Source: JAUWCL01 sp964599375 (GTDB taxonomy: Bacteria; Krumholzibacteriota; Krumholzibacteriia; Krumholzibacteriales; Krumholzibacteriaceae). Taken from it: a DNA stretch of 64,000 nt. The notes below the pieces were generated by a model, which made no database searches, was not told the DNA's origin, and saw nothing but the letters and a program-made list of their open reading frames with translations. The stretch spans positions 16,133-80,132 of the forward strand of contig CAZREW010000014.1 in assembly GCA_964599375.1 (NCBI GenBank), read 5' to 3'. Within the stretch, counting starts at the first letter, position 1. Every line of letters begins with the position of its first letter. Of this stretch, positions 26,153 to 35,411 are shown piece after piece. The translations under genes were made by a program, and so were the position numbers.

Positions 26153-28516
26153 TCAGCGGATGATCACGACCTTCCGGACCTGCTCCTGTGTCCCGGCCTC
26201 GATCCTCATGAAATAGACGCCAGCTGAGACCTTCCTGCCGTTATCGTCGAGGCCGTCCCAGGTCATCGTGATGATCTGCCCGCCGAAGACCGAGAGGTTG
26301 TAGAGTTCCCTGACCCTGCGGCCCGCCACGTCGTATATATTGATCAGCACCTCGGTCTTCGTCTCGGCTGCCGGCGAGCGCATTATCTCCTTCGAGGAGG
26401 TCCCCGACGGGTCGTAGTAGCTCCTCGGAACGTCTATGCTGAATGTGCTTCCCCTGTCGTCGGTCGGATTCGGTATGATCGGAGAGACGAAATCTCCAGC
26501 CAGCGGGACGACCGCCGTCTCGGACATCTCGCGGGACTCGTAGGTGAGCGTCTGGGGACCGCCACCCATGTTTACATCGATCCGCCCGACGATCTTGTAC
26601 CTGTATGTATGCCCGGGCATTAGGGACTCATCGAAATATCGGAAGCGCTTCCTCTCCGGGTCCTGGTCATATGGAGAATCGCCTTCCACGGTGGCGATCA
26701 GCTCGCTGGCCGTCCTCTCCGTGATATCCTCCCTGTAGATGTCGAAGTCCGCCCCGAACAGCTCGGAGGCCGTCTGCCATCGCACCTCGATGCCCTCCAT
26801 GCCGGCCATGGCCGATGTCGTGTAATAGCGGATCCCGACGAAGAAGACCATCACGCTGTCGATTGCGGTCAGCCCCACGGAGTTCTCCGCGCGGAAGAAC
26901 AACCAGTTCTCACCGGGGTCGAGCCCTTCCCTGAGGACCAGGCCCTTGTTGAAACTCGGTTTGCCGGTCCATCTCCCCGGGACCGGCCCGAAGAACCCGT
27001 CCTTGTTGATCGTCATCTCGAACTTTGTGATCGCCGGCGCGTAGTCGATGCCGAAACCCTCGAACGCCGGGTTCTGGTTCGGGACGGGCGTCGTGACAGC
27101 TTTGACCGATATGAGTATCTCGCCGAAGTATGTCGTGTCCGAATTCAGTATGTATGCGTCCAGGACGGGCCTGACCTCGTAGAGGTCGGGGATCGAGTTG
27201 GGTATGTGCAGGCCGGTGAATATGTCGTACTCGTCGGCCAGTCCCACCTGCCCCATAGTCCACTGGCAGATCGGGAGCGGCTCGGTCAGCGCAAAGTTGT
27301 TCATGATGCAGTCCTGGCCGGCCCCGCAGCCCTGGAAGTACGAATTGGCGTTGACGTAGTTTAGATACCCTGACCTGTCGTGGCAGGAGGATTCCGCGCT
27401 GGCGTACTCGTCGAGCGCCCAGAAGACATGACTCATCTCGTGGATGAACACGTGGGCGAAACCGATCTGGTCCCCGAAGCCGCAGGCCGGGTAGGGCACC
27501 ACGGTATAGGGCCCCCCGAGAAAGATCGTGTAGGCGACATATCCACCGCCCGGGCCCTGCCAGCACCCGTTGTCGCTCGCGTCGACGACAAAGGAGGTGA
27601 ACACCCAGTCGAAGACAGGGGCGCCGTCCTCGTCGACTATCCTCGCTCTCATCGCGTTATTGAAAAGGTGCGTTTTTTCCTCCGCCCACGCGTCGACCGG
27701 CATGTCTATATTGTAGCTCTCCCCCAGGTAGGTCATCGCCTCGGAGATCCATATCCCGTCCGTGTTCCAGTCCCCTTCGATCGGCTCTCTCGAGACCGGC
27801 ACCCCGCGATGCAGGGCGGGGCAGTTCACAGAAAACACCAGTGGCGGCTTCACCCAGTGAGTCGCGTTCTCATACTGCGAGAGCCCGAGCGCCACGTCGC
27901 GCAGGGCGTTGCCGATCTCGTCCTGTGTCCAGTTCTCGCTCTGGACTCCTCCCGCGCTCTCTGGAAGGACTACGTTGACAAGGACGTTGCCTATGAGGAA
28001 CTCCGAGTTCTGCCTGATCCCCCTGTCCATTATCTCGGCCGGGGCGGCGCCCTGCGGGTTTCCGGTCTTCGGGGGATTTCTTCTGGCAAGTTCTTCGGGA
28101 AAATCGAAGACGATGTCGTCGAACGGTTCAGTCGCTACGGGCTCGGCCATAGCGAGTATCATCTCCTGGTCCAGGAGCCCCCTGGCGACCTTGAGCGTGA
28201 CCAGGTCGATCTGCGCCGCGTCCATTTCGGCAGATTCAGTGAAGAACCGGACGCCCAGGCCCGGAAAGTCCGCCGCGCCCGCGCCGGCGGGAAACCGGCC
28301 GAATATCATCGACGGGGGCAGGCCGACGATGCCCCTGGCGCCGGCTGAGCCGGCCATCTTCAGAGCCGCCGCGTACGAGTGGAAGTCGCCGTCCCTGAGG
28401 ATCACCACGGCCCCTCGCAGGCCATACTCGCTCTCGAAGACATCCGCCGATGAGGCTGTGGGCAACATCGCCGGAACGGTGAGAAAACAGATGAAATACA
28501 GGGCGATCCTCTTCAA
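26153..28516 (-). CDS. Secreted M64-like metalloprotease with FlgD-like/T9SS-type C-terminal domain
   Basis: 787 residues, TTG start after GAGGTGG. Signal peptide 1-24 (ending SSADV). The zinc site is HEMSHVFWALDEY (His359, Glu360, His363, then DEY 369-371), the HExxH-x4-L-x-DEY pattern of IgA peptidase M64. A fibronectin-like region follows. The last about 90 residues (IPNPT, INIYDVAGRRV, GVYFMRIEAG, KVVIIR) form the FlgD-like Ig/type A sorting domain used as a type IX secretion signal or surface anchor. It is therefore likely exported across the outer membrane. A promoter lies just upstream. Confidence 0.85.
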   Translation of the reverse strand: MKRIALYFICFLTVPAMLPTASSADVFESEYGLRGAVVILRDGDFHSYAAALKMAGSAGARGIVGLPPSMIFGRFPAGAGAADFPGLGVRFFTESAEMDAAQIDLVTLKVARGLLDQEMILAMAEPVATEPFDDIVFDFPEELARRNPPKTGNPQGAAPAEIMDRGIRQNSEFLIGNVLVNVVLPESAGGVQSENWTQDEIGNALRDVALGLSQYENATHWVKPPLVFSVNCPALHRGVPVSREPIEGDWNTDGIWISEAMTYLGESYNIDMPVDAWAEEKTHLFNNAMRARIVDEDGAPVFDWVFTSFVVDASDNGCWQGPGGGYVAYTIFLGGPYTVVPYPACGFGDQIGFAHVFIHEMSHVFWALDEYASAESSCHDRSGYLNYVNANSYFQGCGAGQDCIMNNFALTEPLPICQWTMGQVGLADEYDIFTGLHIPNSIPDLYEVRPVLDAYILNSDTTYFGEILISVKAVTTPVPNQNPAFEGFGIDYAPAITKFEMTINKDGFFGPVPGRWTGKPSFNKGLVLREGLDPGENWLFFRAENSVGLTAIDSVMVFFVGIRYYTTSAMAGMEGIEVRWQTASELFGADFDIYREDITERTASELIATVEGDSPYDQDPERKRFRYFDESLMPGHTYRYKIVGRIDVNMGGGPQTLTYESREMSETAVVPLAGDFVSPIIPNPTDDRGSTFSIDVPRSYYDPSGTSSKEIMRSPAAETKTEVLINIYDVAGRRVRELYNLSVFGGQIITMTWDGLDDNGRKVSAGVYFMRIEAGTQEQVRKVVIIR

Positions 28517-28553
28517 TTTCCACCTCGCTTTAGTACGATTTTATCACTGGGTA

Positions 28554-28582
28554 AAAATAAGAGTTATGGCGGTCACAATCAA
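28554..28582 (-). promoter_or_regulatory. Promoter for the M64-like protease
   Basis: TTGATT, 17 nt, TATTTT on the minus strand, about 40 nt before the TTG start. Confidence 0.6.
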
Positions 28583-28591
28583 ACGAAAATA

Positions 28592-28629
28592 CGGAGATCC
28601 TTTTCTGTTATACTTTTCCGTGATCTCCG
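28592..28629 (-). terminator. Possible weak terminator after the exported-protein gene
   Basis: CGGAGATC and GATCTCCG form an 8-bp stem with a 22-nt loop; the minus-strand RNA continues UAUUUUCGUUU. It lies about 30 nt after the stop at 28660. Confidence 0.4.
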
Positions 28630-28659
28630 CCGGGATGGCTTCACGGGGGCTCTGCCGGA

Positions 28660-29433
28660 TCAGTTTGCCGCTTTTCTTCCCGGAGTGGAGTAGCCGATAA
28701 GGACCGATTCGGTCACCGTGATCTTGGGCCTCGCTTCGCGCGGGTTCCTGCCCCCGGGGTAGCTCGTCGTCGTGGTCCTCTCGACGCTGCTTCTGACCAG
28801 CCCCCAGAACGGCACATCCGCGGATATTCTCAGTATGCTCCTTTCCTCCTCAAAGCGCACTGCCGTGATCCCTCCCATCGCCACGTCCCGCCTTTCGCTC
28901 CTGAAGTACTCGAAGACGTCGCACTGGAAGGTACCGGCGGGCACCTCCACGGTCTCCGGCTCGTGCTCCTGACGCTGGAGCCCCTCGCTGCGCTTGAGAA
29001 AGAGCCTGCCGATATCGAAATCCTCGAGTTCCTCGAACGACGGCTCCCTGAACGGCTCGGCGCCGTTGCTGACGAGTATATCGCTGATGCAGGCGTAGAA
29101 TTCCTCGGGGGTCTTCATCCGGCTCGCCTCTGGGCAGAGGGTCAGGCGCACTGTGACCGTCTCCGTGTCGACCGGGGGCCATGATGTGGATGTTATCTCC
29201 AGCCCGGCAGCCCCGGAATCCTTCCCCGTGACCTTGAGCGTGACCATCGAGCTGTCACTTATCCCGTGAACCTCCGATATGATCAGGTACGACACCGAAG
29301 TGCCTGCCGTGAAATCGACCGAGTGCAGTGAGACTCCCGGCACGAGGAAATCAACCTCCGCGCGAGCGGGGGCCGGCGCGGCGGCTATGGCGGCCGCGAT
29401 GACAATGATCACAATATGGTATCGGCGGATCAT
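28660..29433 (-). CDS. Hypothetical exported protein
   Basis: 257 residues from the ATG at 29433. The N-terminus is a clear signal peptide (IVIIVIAAAIAAAPAPARA). The mature part is all-beta in character, with DFLVPGVSLHSVDFTAGTSVSY near the start and a TVEVPAGTFQCDVFEYF segment like those in DUF3108-type periplasmic proteins. I do not recognise it with confidence. It starts 16 nt after the selenocysteine-containing cytochrome-phosphoesterase gene and is probably cotranscribed with it. Confidence 0.68.
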   Translation of the reverse strand: MIRRYHIVIIVIAAAIAAAPAPARAEVDFLVPGVSLHSVDFTAGTSVSYLIISEVHGISDSSMVTLKVTGKDSGAAGLEITSTSWPPVDTETVTVRLTLCPEASRMKTPEEFYACISDILVSNGAEPFREPSFEELEDFDIGRLFLKRSEGLQRQEHEPETVEVPAGTFQCDVFEYFRSERRDVAMGGITAVRFEEERSILRISADVPFWGLVRSSVERTTTTSYPGGRNPREARPKITVTESVLIGYSTPGRKAAN

Positions 29434-29449
29434 GCGACAATCCCGGTGA

Positions 29450-30838
29450 CTACCTGTGAGCCTCTGCAGCGCTGGAACTGTCGGCCAGCGCCCTGTGCCC
29501 CACAAGGGCCCAGAAGGTCTGGAATTCGAAATGAGGGCTCATTTTCGCATCATGGCACTCCCGACAGCTTGTCCTCGCCCTCTCCTTGTATTTACCGTCT
29601 CTCGTGTGAGTTGTTCCCGGGCCGTGGCAGGCCTCGCACTGGACCCCCCTGAGATTTACGCCGCCTTTCTCGTCGGAATCGGGGTCGTACCCGCTGAAGC
29701 GGCCGTACCCCGTCGTATGGCACGGTAGACAGCTGGCGTTCCTCTCGTTTCCCGACTCGGTCATGCGCGCGAAGGTGCGGAAATGGGGGCTGAGCATAAA
29801 ATCGGAAGCGGTCTGGTCGTGACAGCGGGCGCATACCTCGATACCGAGGTACCTTTCCCTCAGCTTGCCGGTCGTAGGGTCACGCGAGACGAACTGCGAG
29901 ACTTCCATCTTCTTGCGCCGCGCGCCCTCCTCGACGAAGAACCCGCTCAGCATCGAGGCGACCATCGTATCTATCGGGGCCGACTTGGGCAGGGTCACCA
30001 GCGTCGTGTCGGTCAGCGCCCATCCTCGACCCACCGGCGTCATGACGGCCAGGCCGATGGAGCGTCCCCTGTCGCCCGAATAGAGCACGGGGACCCCGAG
30101 GTCCTGGAACGACCCGCCTATAGTGTCCGCGCAGTCACTCGATGCCTTCTCGCCCCGCTCGGTATGCCCCCGTATCACCAGGTCCACACCTTCGATTCCC
30201 AGCAGGAGCGGCTCGAGCATCTCCCTGCGGATATGAGCGAGCAGGATGATCAGATCACAACCACGATCGCGCAGCTCCGCGGCGACCTCCATACCTTCGG
30301 CGGCCGGATCATGAAGTTCGACTCCGTCGATATCGGGGATGTCCTCACCGAGCAGTGCGAAGATACCGACCTTGGAGCCTCCCGCTTCCTTTATGACGTA
30401 TGGAGGGAAGAGCCGATCCCCCTCGTAATATAGGTTCGCGCAGATCACGGGAAGGCCCGTCTCGGCATCCTCCTTTATCGCCATGAGCTCGTACGACAGC
30501 TCATTCTCCCCGAGCGCTACGGCGTCGTACCTTTCGAGCACCATCATGCTGGCTAGAAACCTGCTCCTGTACATCTCGAGGATCCCCTTCTCCGCGTAGA
30601 AGTCACCTGCGGAAAGGAGCAGCAGGTCAGGGTCCTGCTCTCTCATCCTCTTTATCTCCGCGGCCCCCCGGGCCACTCCGCCTGAGGCGGATTCGCCTCA
30701 CCCTGCGGGGACGAGCCGGCCCTGAGTGTCGCCGGTGAACACAATGGTCACCGGCTTTTCCCGGGCGCAGCCAGCCGCGAGGGTGAACAGGAGAAGAGCC
30801 GGCACGGCCATCCCTGATATGATCGATCTTCTGGTCAT
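29450..30838 (-). CDS. Selenocysteine-containing lipoprotein: 5'-nucleotidase-like phosphoesterase plus tetraheme cytochrome
   Basis: 462 residues when one TGA is read through. The ATG at 30838 starts a lipoprotein signal with lipobox LAAGC (Cys24), then VTIVFTGDTQGRLVPAG, the TGA at 30700-30698 (codon 47), then GESASGGVARGAAEI. The phosphoesterase domain (30-330) keeps SAGDF, GENE, LLAH and RGHT, which are weakened metal motifs of the 5'-nucleotidase family. Four heme sites follow: CARCH (336), CLPCH (370), CEACH (401), CRECH (425), as in cytochrome c554-like proteins. The UGA aligns with the second Cys of the PCGC...GGxAR motif I recall from related proteins. A GTG after the TGA would lose the signal peptide. 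Confidence 0.85.
30677..30700 (-). promoter_or_regulatory. Hairpins at the in-frame UGA, candidate SECIS
   Basis: In the mRNA UGAGGCG and CGCCUCA form a perfect 7-bp stem with loop AAUC, the UGA being the 5' foot. An alternative, mutually exclusive hairpin UCCGCC-UCA-GGCGGA lies just downstream. The geometry resembles that at selD and is shorter than classical bacterial SECIS elements. Confidence 0.45.
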
Positions 30839-30860
30839 GTGATGATTCTACCTTGAACAG

Positions 30861-30895
30861 AAAAAGGGGCAAAGTGAAAAGATTCTCCTTGCCCC
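30861..30895 (-). terminator. Rho-independent terminator of the HU gene
   Basis: The minus-strand RNA has GGGGCAA...UUUGCCCC followed by UUUUU, about 20 nt after the HU stop codon. Confidence 0.82.
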
Positions 30896-30914
30896 TGTAT
30901 TATGCAAACCCCTG

Positions 30915-31205
30915 TCACTTGACGCGGCCCTTGAGAGCCTTGCCTGCCGAAAAGGCGGGGAACTTGGTCGCGGGGATCGTGATCGTTTCGCCCGTCTGGG
31001 GGTTGCGGCCCTTGCGCTTCTTACGCTTGCGGGTCTGGAAGGTGCCGAATCCGGTGATCTGCACTCTTCTGTTGGCAGCGAGCTCGGTCGCGATGATGCC
31101 TTCCTTCGGAGCGGTGCTGAAGATCGCGTCGATTACCATCGCCGAATCCTTCTTGGTAAGGCCGGTCTTCTTGGCAACCTTCTCGATGAGATCGGTTTTG
31201 TTCAT
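30915..31205 (-). CDS. HU-family DNA-binding protein
   Basis: 96 residues. N-terminal helices MNKTDLIEKVAKKTGLTKKDS, then GFGTFQTRKRKKRKGRNPQTGE, the beta-arm signature of HU/IHF, and a final AFSAGKALKGRVK helix. It is a nucleoid-shaping dimer. The start is preceded by AAGGAGGTGAT, a nearly full anti-Shine-Dalgarno match, and a strong promoter, as expected for a highly expressed gene. It is monocistronic, with its own terminator. Confidence 0.95.
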   Translation of the reverse strand: MNKTDLIEKVAKKTGLTKKDSAMVIDAIFSTAPKEGIIATELAANRRVQITGFGTFQTRKRKKRKGRNPQTGETITIPATKFPAFSAGKALKGRVK

Positions 31206-31245
31206 TTCGTATCACCTCCTTCGCTTTCGTATTCGAACTGGCGCC

Positions 31246-31274
31246 AGATTAGCGCCGCCCTATAGGGGTGTCAA
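31246..31274 (-). promoter_or_regulatory. Promoter of the HU gene
   Basis: Consensus TTGACA, 17 nt, TAATCT on the minus strand. The rest of the 185-base gap up to the lptD stop holds no gene. Confidence 0.75.
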
Positions 31275-31390
31275 GCGTTTTGTGTCCGATTTTCCCCGTT
31301 CTTACAACTTTTTTCGAGGGTATGCCGCCCATAGCCCCTATCAATACAGGCAGAACGTGTACCCGGCCACACCGGATCCCGGCGGGAACG

Positions 31391-34300
31391 TCAGTCGAGG
31401 AACCCGGGCACCGTCCCGCTCAGCCCCCTCTTGCCCTGCTCGTACTGGATGTCAGGGTGAGCCTTGATCTGTATCTGGAAATAGAATGAATACTCTTCGC
31501 CGAAACGCCTGTGCACAAATCCAGCCTGCCAGCAGTGAAGATCGCGCGTGAGACTGTATTGCTGGGAGGTGAACTTGCGCCTCTCGATGTCGAAATAGTT
31601 GCTGAAGGTTATCCTCCAGTTATCCGTAAGGTTCAGGTTGCCGCGCATGTCGACCTTGCTCGTAGGCCGCGACATGCTGGAGCTTCCGAAGCCGGAGTAG
31701 CTGTACCCGAGGCTCAGTGACCAGCTCGTCCCCCTCCCCGGCGCGCCGGGGACTCCATCCCCGTCCGACTGATCGTCCCATGACTGCTCCTGGTCGAAGT
31801 CCGAGACGAAACTGTCGTACGTGTCGATCTCGTCCTTCTCATCTCCTCCCGGCTTTTCAGCGGGCGCCGATCCCAGTTCCTTCGCGACTCTCATCTTCTC
31901 GTGCTCCGGCACCTCCCACTTCCCCGGCCATGAGAAGCTTCCGCCTAGACTCATGTTCGCCGAGAAGCTCGACGAGAGTATCTCCCACTGGTACGGATCG
32001 ATAGTATTGTTCAGCGAGATGGAAGCAAGCCTGCCGACCGATGTCCTTATACTGGACCGGATATCGGAGAACTGCCTCTCGGACAGCTCGGGGCTATAAG
32101 AGCCGCTCATGTTCCATGTGAAGGCATTGTTCTTCTTTGTCTCCTGCCCGTCCTTGAGATATTTCAGGTCGATCACGTTCCTGAGCGACCAGCTGTACCC
32201 CTGCGAAGCTCTCTGGTTCGACGTGAGAGCGGGGACATACGACCACGAGACTGACGGGTTGAATGTGTGGCGAATCCCCACGAGCGACCCGATCCTCGGG
32301 TAGAAGACGCCGTAGAGCGTCGTCCCGACACCGAGCGAGAACCTCATGGACGCCTCGTTCCTGTATTTTCTGTTTTCGACCGGGCCGGACAGGTCAGTCC
32401 CGTAAGCCCTGACCCCCGGCGTTATACCGATCGTGGAGTATATGGAGTTAGCCAAGTCGACCAACTCGATCGATGATCCCGAGCCGGTCATGCTCGAGGC
32501 GAATCTGAAGCTCCCCGTGCCGTCCCCGTTGTCGATAAAGTCGACGGTCACCTGATCGGATATCCAGCCGGACCATGAGTTGATAGAGTTCTCCATTTCG
32601 CCGGCCAGGGCGGCGCCGTTGTTGTATGCGCCCGGAGTGATCGGTATATCGCCGCTCTCATGCCCGTTGAGCACGATCCTCAGCATGCTGCCCGAAGGGT
32701 CGACCGTCACGGGCACCGGCACGGCGTCGCCGGTCAAAGCCGCCGTGCCGGGGGGCACGACGTACTTGAGGTTGATCTCGTCCTTGAGCGTCTTTGCGTA
32801 ACTCCAGCTCACTCCCATAGACGGCGTGATGTTGAGGCCGAGGAAGGTGTTCTGCTTGCTTATCGACGCGCTCGAGCTCGCCGTCACCTCCTCGGTCTTC
32901 CTCGCGTCGCTCTGGGATGTCGTCCTCGTCGCCTTCAGGTTCGGCGCCCAGGTGATCTCGCGGAGCAATCCCTCCCAGAACCCTTTCGCAGAGCCTGAAT
33001 GCTTTTCTCCGAACCAGAGAGAAGTCCGTGGCAGGTTAAGGGACAGTGACGGAAGCGTGCTCGAGATGCCGATCTCGTTCGGATTGTCTTCACTGAGATT
33101 GAGCTTCTGGTTCCTGCTCGCCGAGAGGCCGAGCCGTGTCCCCCCCCAGTTCTTGTTGAAGCTGACCGTGGAGTAGATGCGCCTGTCGACGATGCGCGCG
33201 ACGTCTTCGGCGCGGTAGACCGAGGACGGCGCCTCGTCGCTGCTCACAAAGCTAAGGTTGCTTCGTAGCGACGCGGTCTTCCCGAATGTCTGGTTGTGGC
33301 TCGACTTGAACGTCCATTCGTACGATTTCCTGTCGAAGTCCCTGAAGAAATCGAGGTTGACGTCCCCTCCCAGCACGTACCTGGCCTTGTACCTGTTGGT
33401 AAGGTGGACACGGAAGTTCTTGTTCTCGTTGAAATCAGTGGTCAGTATGAAATCCGTATAGTCGTTCGTTGCCCAGTAGTAGCCGAGCCCCCTGATGAAC
33501 CGCCCGTCGCGGCTGTCGATCCCGACGTCGAAGTTCGGGCGGAGCAACCCCGACTGGCGGCCTCTCCTTATCGAGTTGACCATGTACGGGAGCCAGAAAC
33601 AGGGGATCTCGCCTATATACAGCATTATTGGTCCTGATACGATCTTGTCGTCTATGTACACCTTCATCCGCTCTGCTCGCATCGAGTAGTGCGGTTTCCT
33701 GTAATCGCAGGTCGTGTATGTCGAGCCGTAGACCTTCAGGACATCGTCCCCCTGCTTGAATATCCTCCTGCCGAGATAGTACCCCTGGTCGTACTTTGTC
33801 GACCCGTCCATGACGAGGCCTCCCTCGGTCTCCATGTCATACGCCATCCCGGCCCCGTACATCATCTGCCCGCTCTCGTCGAGCGCCGGATCACCCTGCG
33901 CGTCGAGTATATTGAGCCTGGAACTGAAGTCTATGAACTGCGCTGTCAGCGCCTTGTTCTGGTACTTCACCTTCGCGTCTTTGTGCATCACGATGTCCTC
34001 GGTCGTCGCGAAGTACTCGATCTCTCCCGCCTCGTAGGCGATCTTCTCGGCCTCCTTGCCGAACTCCCTGAACACCAGCGAGCTGTCGACCAGCGCCGCG
34101 AGCGAGTCTATCGACTCCCCCGGGCCGAGGTTGAGATAGTTGTAGGTGCCGGCGGCGCTGCCTGAGATATTCACGTAACGCAGGTCCGGCCCGTCGAACC
34201 TGAAGAACATGGTGTCGCCGGTCGAGTAATTGTTGGAAACCTTGTTCTCTTCTCCCTCATAAGGATAGTACATCGCCCGTGCATTGCCGAAGATCCGGAC

Positions 34301-35344
34301 CGAATCGACCTCGTCGTCCGACATATAGATGACTATCGAGTCTCCCTCGATCCAAGAATCCTCTATCCATGGCGACCCGGGCCTGGGCGCTTCGGTGAGC
34401 CTTCCTCTCTCGGGCAGGACGATCCTCTCGACTCCGGTGTCGTCGTAATAGAGGATGACCCGCTCGCCTGACATCCCCGATGGCCCGCTCCTGGCGGTCG
34501 GGTTTCCGAACAGTTCCATGTACCCCTCGCCGTTGAAGATCGCGGCGGAATCGCAGCTCGCCCTCGTTCGCCCCTTGAGCAGGTTGACGTTCCTTACGGC
34601 AGTGCCGATATCCCTGTCCATGTCGTAGCTCATCCATTCGCTCGTCACCCTTCCCTGCTCCTCGGCCTTGTCGTCGAAGACGAGCACCGGGCGCTTGTAC
34701 ATCACCGCCTCTCCGGTGATCCTGTTGAACCGCCCGTGTGAGCCTGAGACCGAGAATTCCTCGGCCGTGTCTATTATGACGACGTCCTTCCATGCATCGG
34801 CCACCTCCGTGCGGCGGTCGTAAAATACCGAGTCCGCGTACATCACGCGCGTGCTGTCCGACAGGCGTACGTTGCCTGTCAGGATCAATGTCCCCGATTT
34901 CCTGTCGTACTCTGCCCTGCGGCAGGTGATCTCCATCCCCTCATCGAGCATCCGTACATTGTCTATCATGAACAGGATGTTAGTTTCGCCGAAATACTCG
35001 CCGAGGTCGCTGAACATCCGCATCGAACCGTCGACCCCGCGGACGTCGCCCTCCAGTATCGTGTGCTTGAATTCCGGGTAGTGACGGCCCCTTTCGCTCG
35101 TGACAGTGGCGTTCTGGTGATCGATGCGGACGTCGCCCTCCATGTACCAGACCTGATGCCCGTCCTCCACCCTCGATCTGAACGTGTTGAACCGGATGCG
35201 GTAGAGAGATGTGTCTCCGGGGGAAGTGACGGTCTGCTGCGAGGGTGAATCGGCGGCCTGCTGCGCGAGTGCCGTCGACGGGCCGCCTCCGGCAAGGTGC
35301 AGTATCGCGGCATAGGCAGCCGTTATCGCGAGGTTCCTTTTCAA
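31391..35344 (-). CDS. lptD: LPS-assembly protein LptD (OstA-like), long form
   Basis: 1317 residues, longer than the roughly 780 of enterobacterial LptD. Signal peptide 1-27 (ending ALAQQ). Residues about 45-450 are repeated OstA/LptA-type beta-jellyroll units (MEGDVRIDHQNATVTSERG, LEGDVRGVDG, LTGNVRLSDS). From about residue 560 (SGPIMLYIGEIPCFWLPYM, SGLLRPNFDVG) a large C-terminal barrel domain is recognisable. It inserts lipopolysaccharide into the outer leaflet. A low-complexity insertion (around 1150-1210) lies between strands. The TTG start is 67 nt upstream of nothing else lptC- or lptA-like. ROK kinase gene precedes it. Confidence 0.85.
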   Translation of the reverse strand: MKRNLAITAAYAAILHLAGGGPSTALAQQAADSPSQQTVTSPGDTSLYRIRFNTFRSRVEDGHQVWYMEGDVRIDHQNATVTSERGRHYPEFKHTILEGDVRGVDGSMRMFSDLGEYFGETNILFMIDNVRMLDEGMEITCRRAEYDRKSGTLILTGNVRLSDSTRVMYADSVFYDRRTEVADAWKDVVIIDTAEEFSVSGSHGRFNRITGEAVMYKRPVLVFDDKAEEQGRVTSEWMSYDMDRDIGTAVRNVNLLKGRTRASCDSAAIFNGEGYMELFGNPTARSGPSGMSGERVILYYDDTGVERIVLPERGRLTEAPRPGSPWIEDSWIEGDSIVIYMSDDEVDSVRIFGNARAMYYPYEGEENKVSNNYSTGDTMFFRFDGPDLRYVNISGSAAGTYNYLNLGPGESIDSLAALVDSSLVFREFGKEAEKIAYEAGEIEYFATTEDIVMHKDAKVKYQNKALTAQFIDFSSRLNILDAQGDPALDESGQMMYGAGMAYDMETEGGLVMDGSTKYDQGYYLGRRIFKQGDDVLKVYGSTYTTCDYRKPHYSMRAERMKVYIDDKIVSGPIMLYIGEIPCFWLPYMVNSIRRGRQSGLLRPNFDVGIDSRDGRFIRGLGYYWATNDYTDFILTTDFNENKNFRVHLTNRYKARYVLGGDVNLDFFRDFDRKSYEWTFKSSHNQTFGKTASLRSNLSFVSSDEAPSSVYRAEDVARIVDRRIYSTVSFNKNWGGTRLGLSASRNQKLNLSEDNPNEIGISSTLPSLSLNLPRTSLWFGEKHSGSAKGFWEGLLREITWAPNLKATRTTSQSDARKTEEVTASSSASISKQNTFLGLNITPSMGVSWSYAKTLKDEINLKYVVPPGTAALTGDAVPVPVTVDPSGSMLRIVLNGHESGDIPITPGAYNNGAALAGEMENSINSWSGWISDQVTVDFIDNGDGTGSFRFASSMTGSGSSIELVDLANSIYSTIGITPGVRAYGTDLSGPVENRKYRNEASMRFSLGVGTTLYGVFYPRIGSLVGIRHTFNPSVSWSYVPALTSNQRASQGYSWSLRNVIDLKYLKDGQETKKNNAFTWNMSGSYSPELSERQFSDIRSSIRTSVGRLASISLNNTIDPYQWEILSSSFSANMSLGGSFSWPGKWEVPEHEKMRVAKELGSAPAEKPGGDEKDEIDTYDSFVSDFDQEQSWDDQSDGDGVPGAPGRGTSWSLSLGYSYSGFGSSSMSRPTSKVDMRGNLNLTDNWRITFSNYFDIERRKFTSQQYSLTRDLHCWQAGFVHRRFGEEYSFYFQIQIKAHPDIQYEQGKRGLSGTVPGFLD

Positions 35345-35411
35345 TGGACTCTTTCCTGCCTGCGGCCCACCGCAGGCTTACCCCGGCCGGCCGCCGCACG
35401 GCCTGCCGGTC

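Noticed and set aside
30650..30720. A frameshift or pseudogene rather than selenocysteine in the heme phosphoesterase
   Set aside because: Reading frame is unchanged on both sides of the TGA, the fold and lipobox are continuous, only the single codon is odd, and selD is present.
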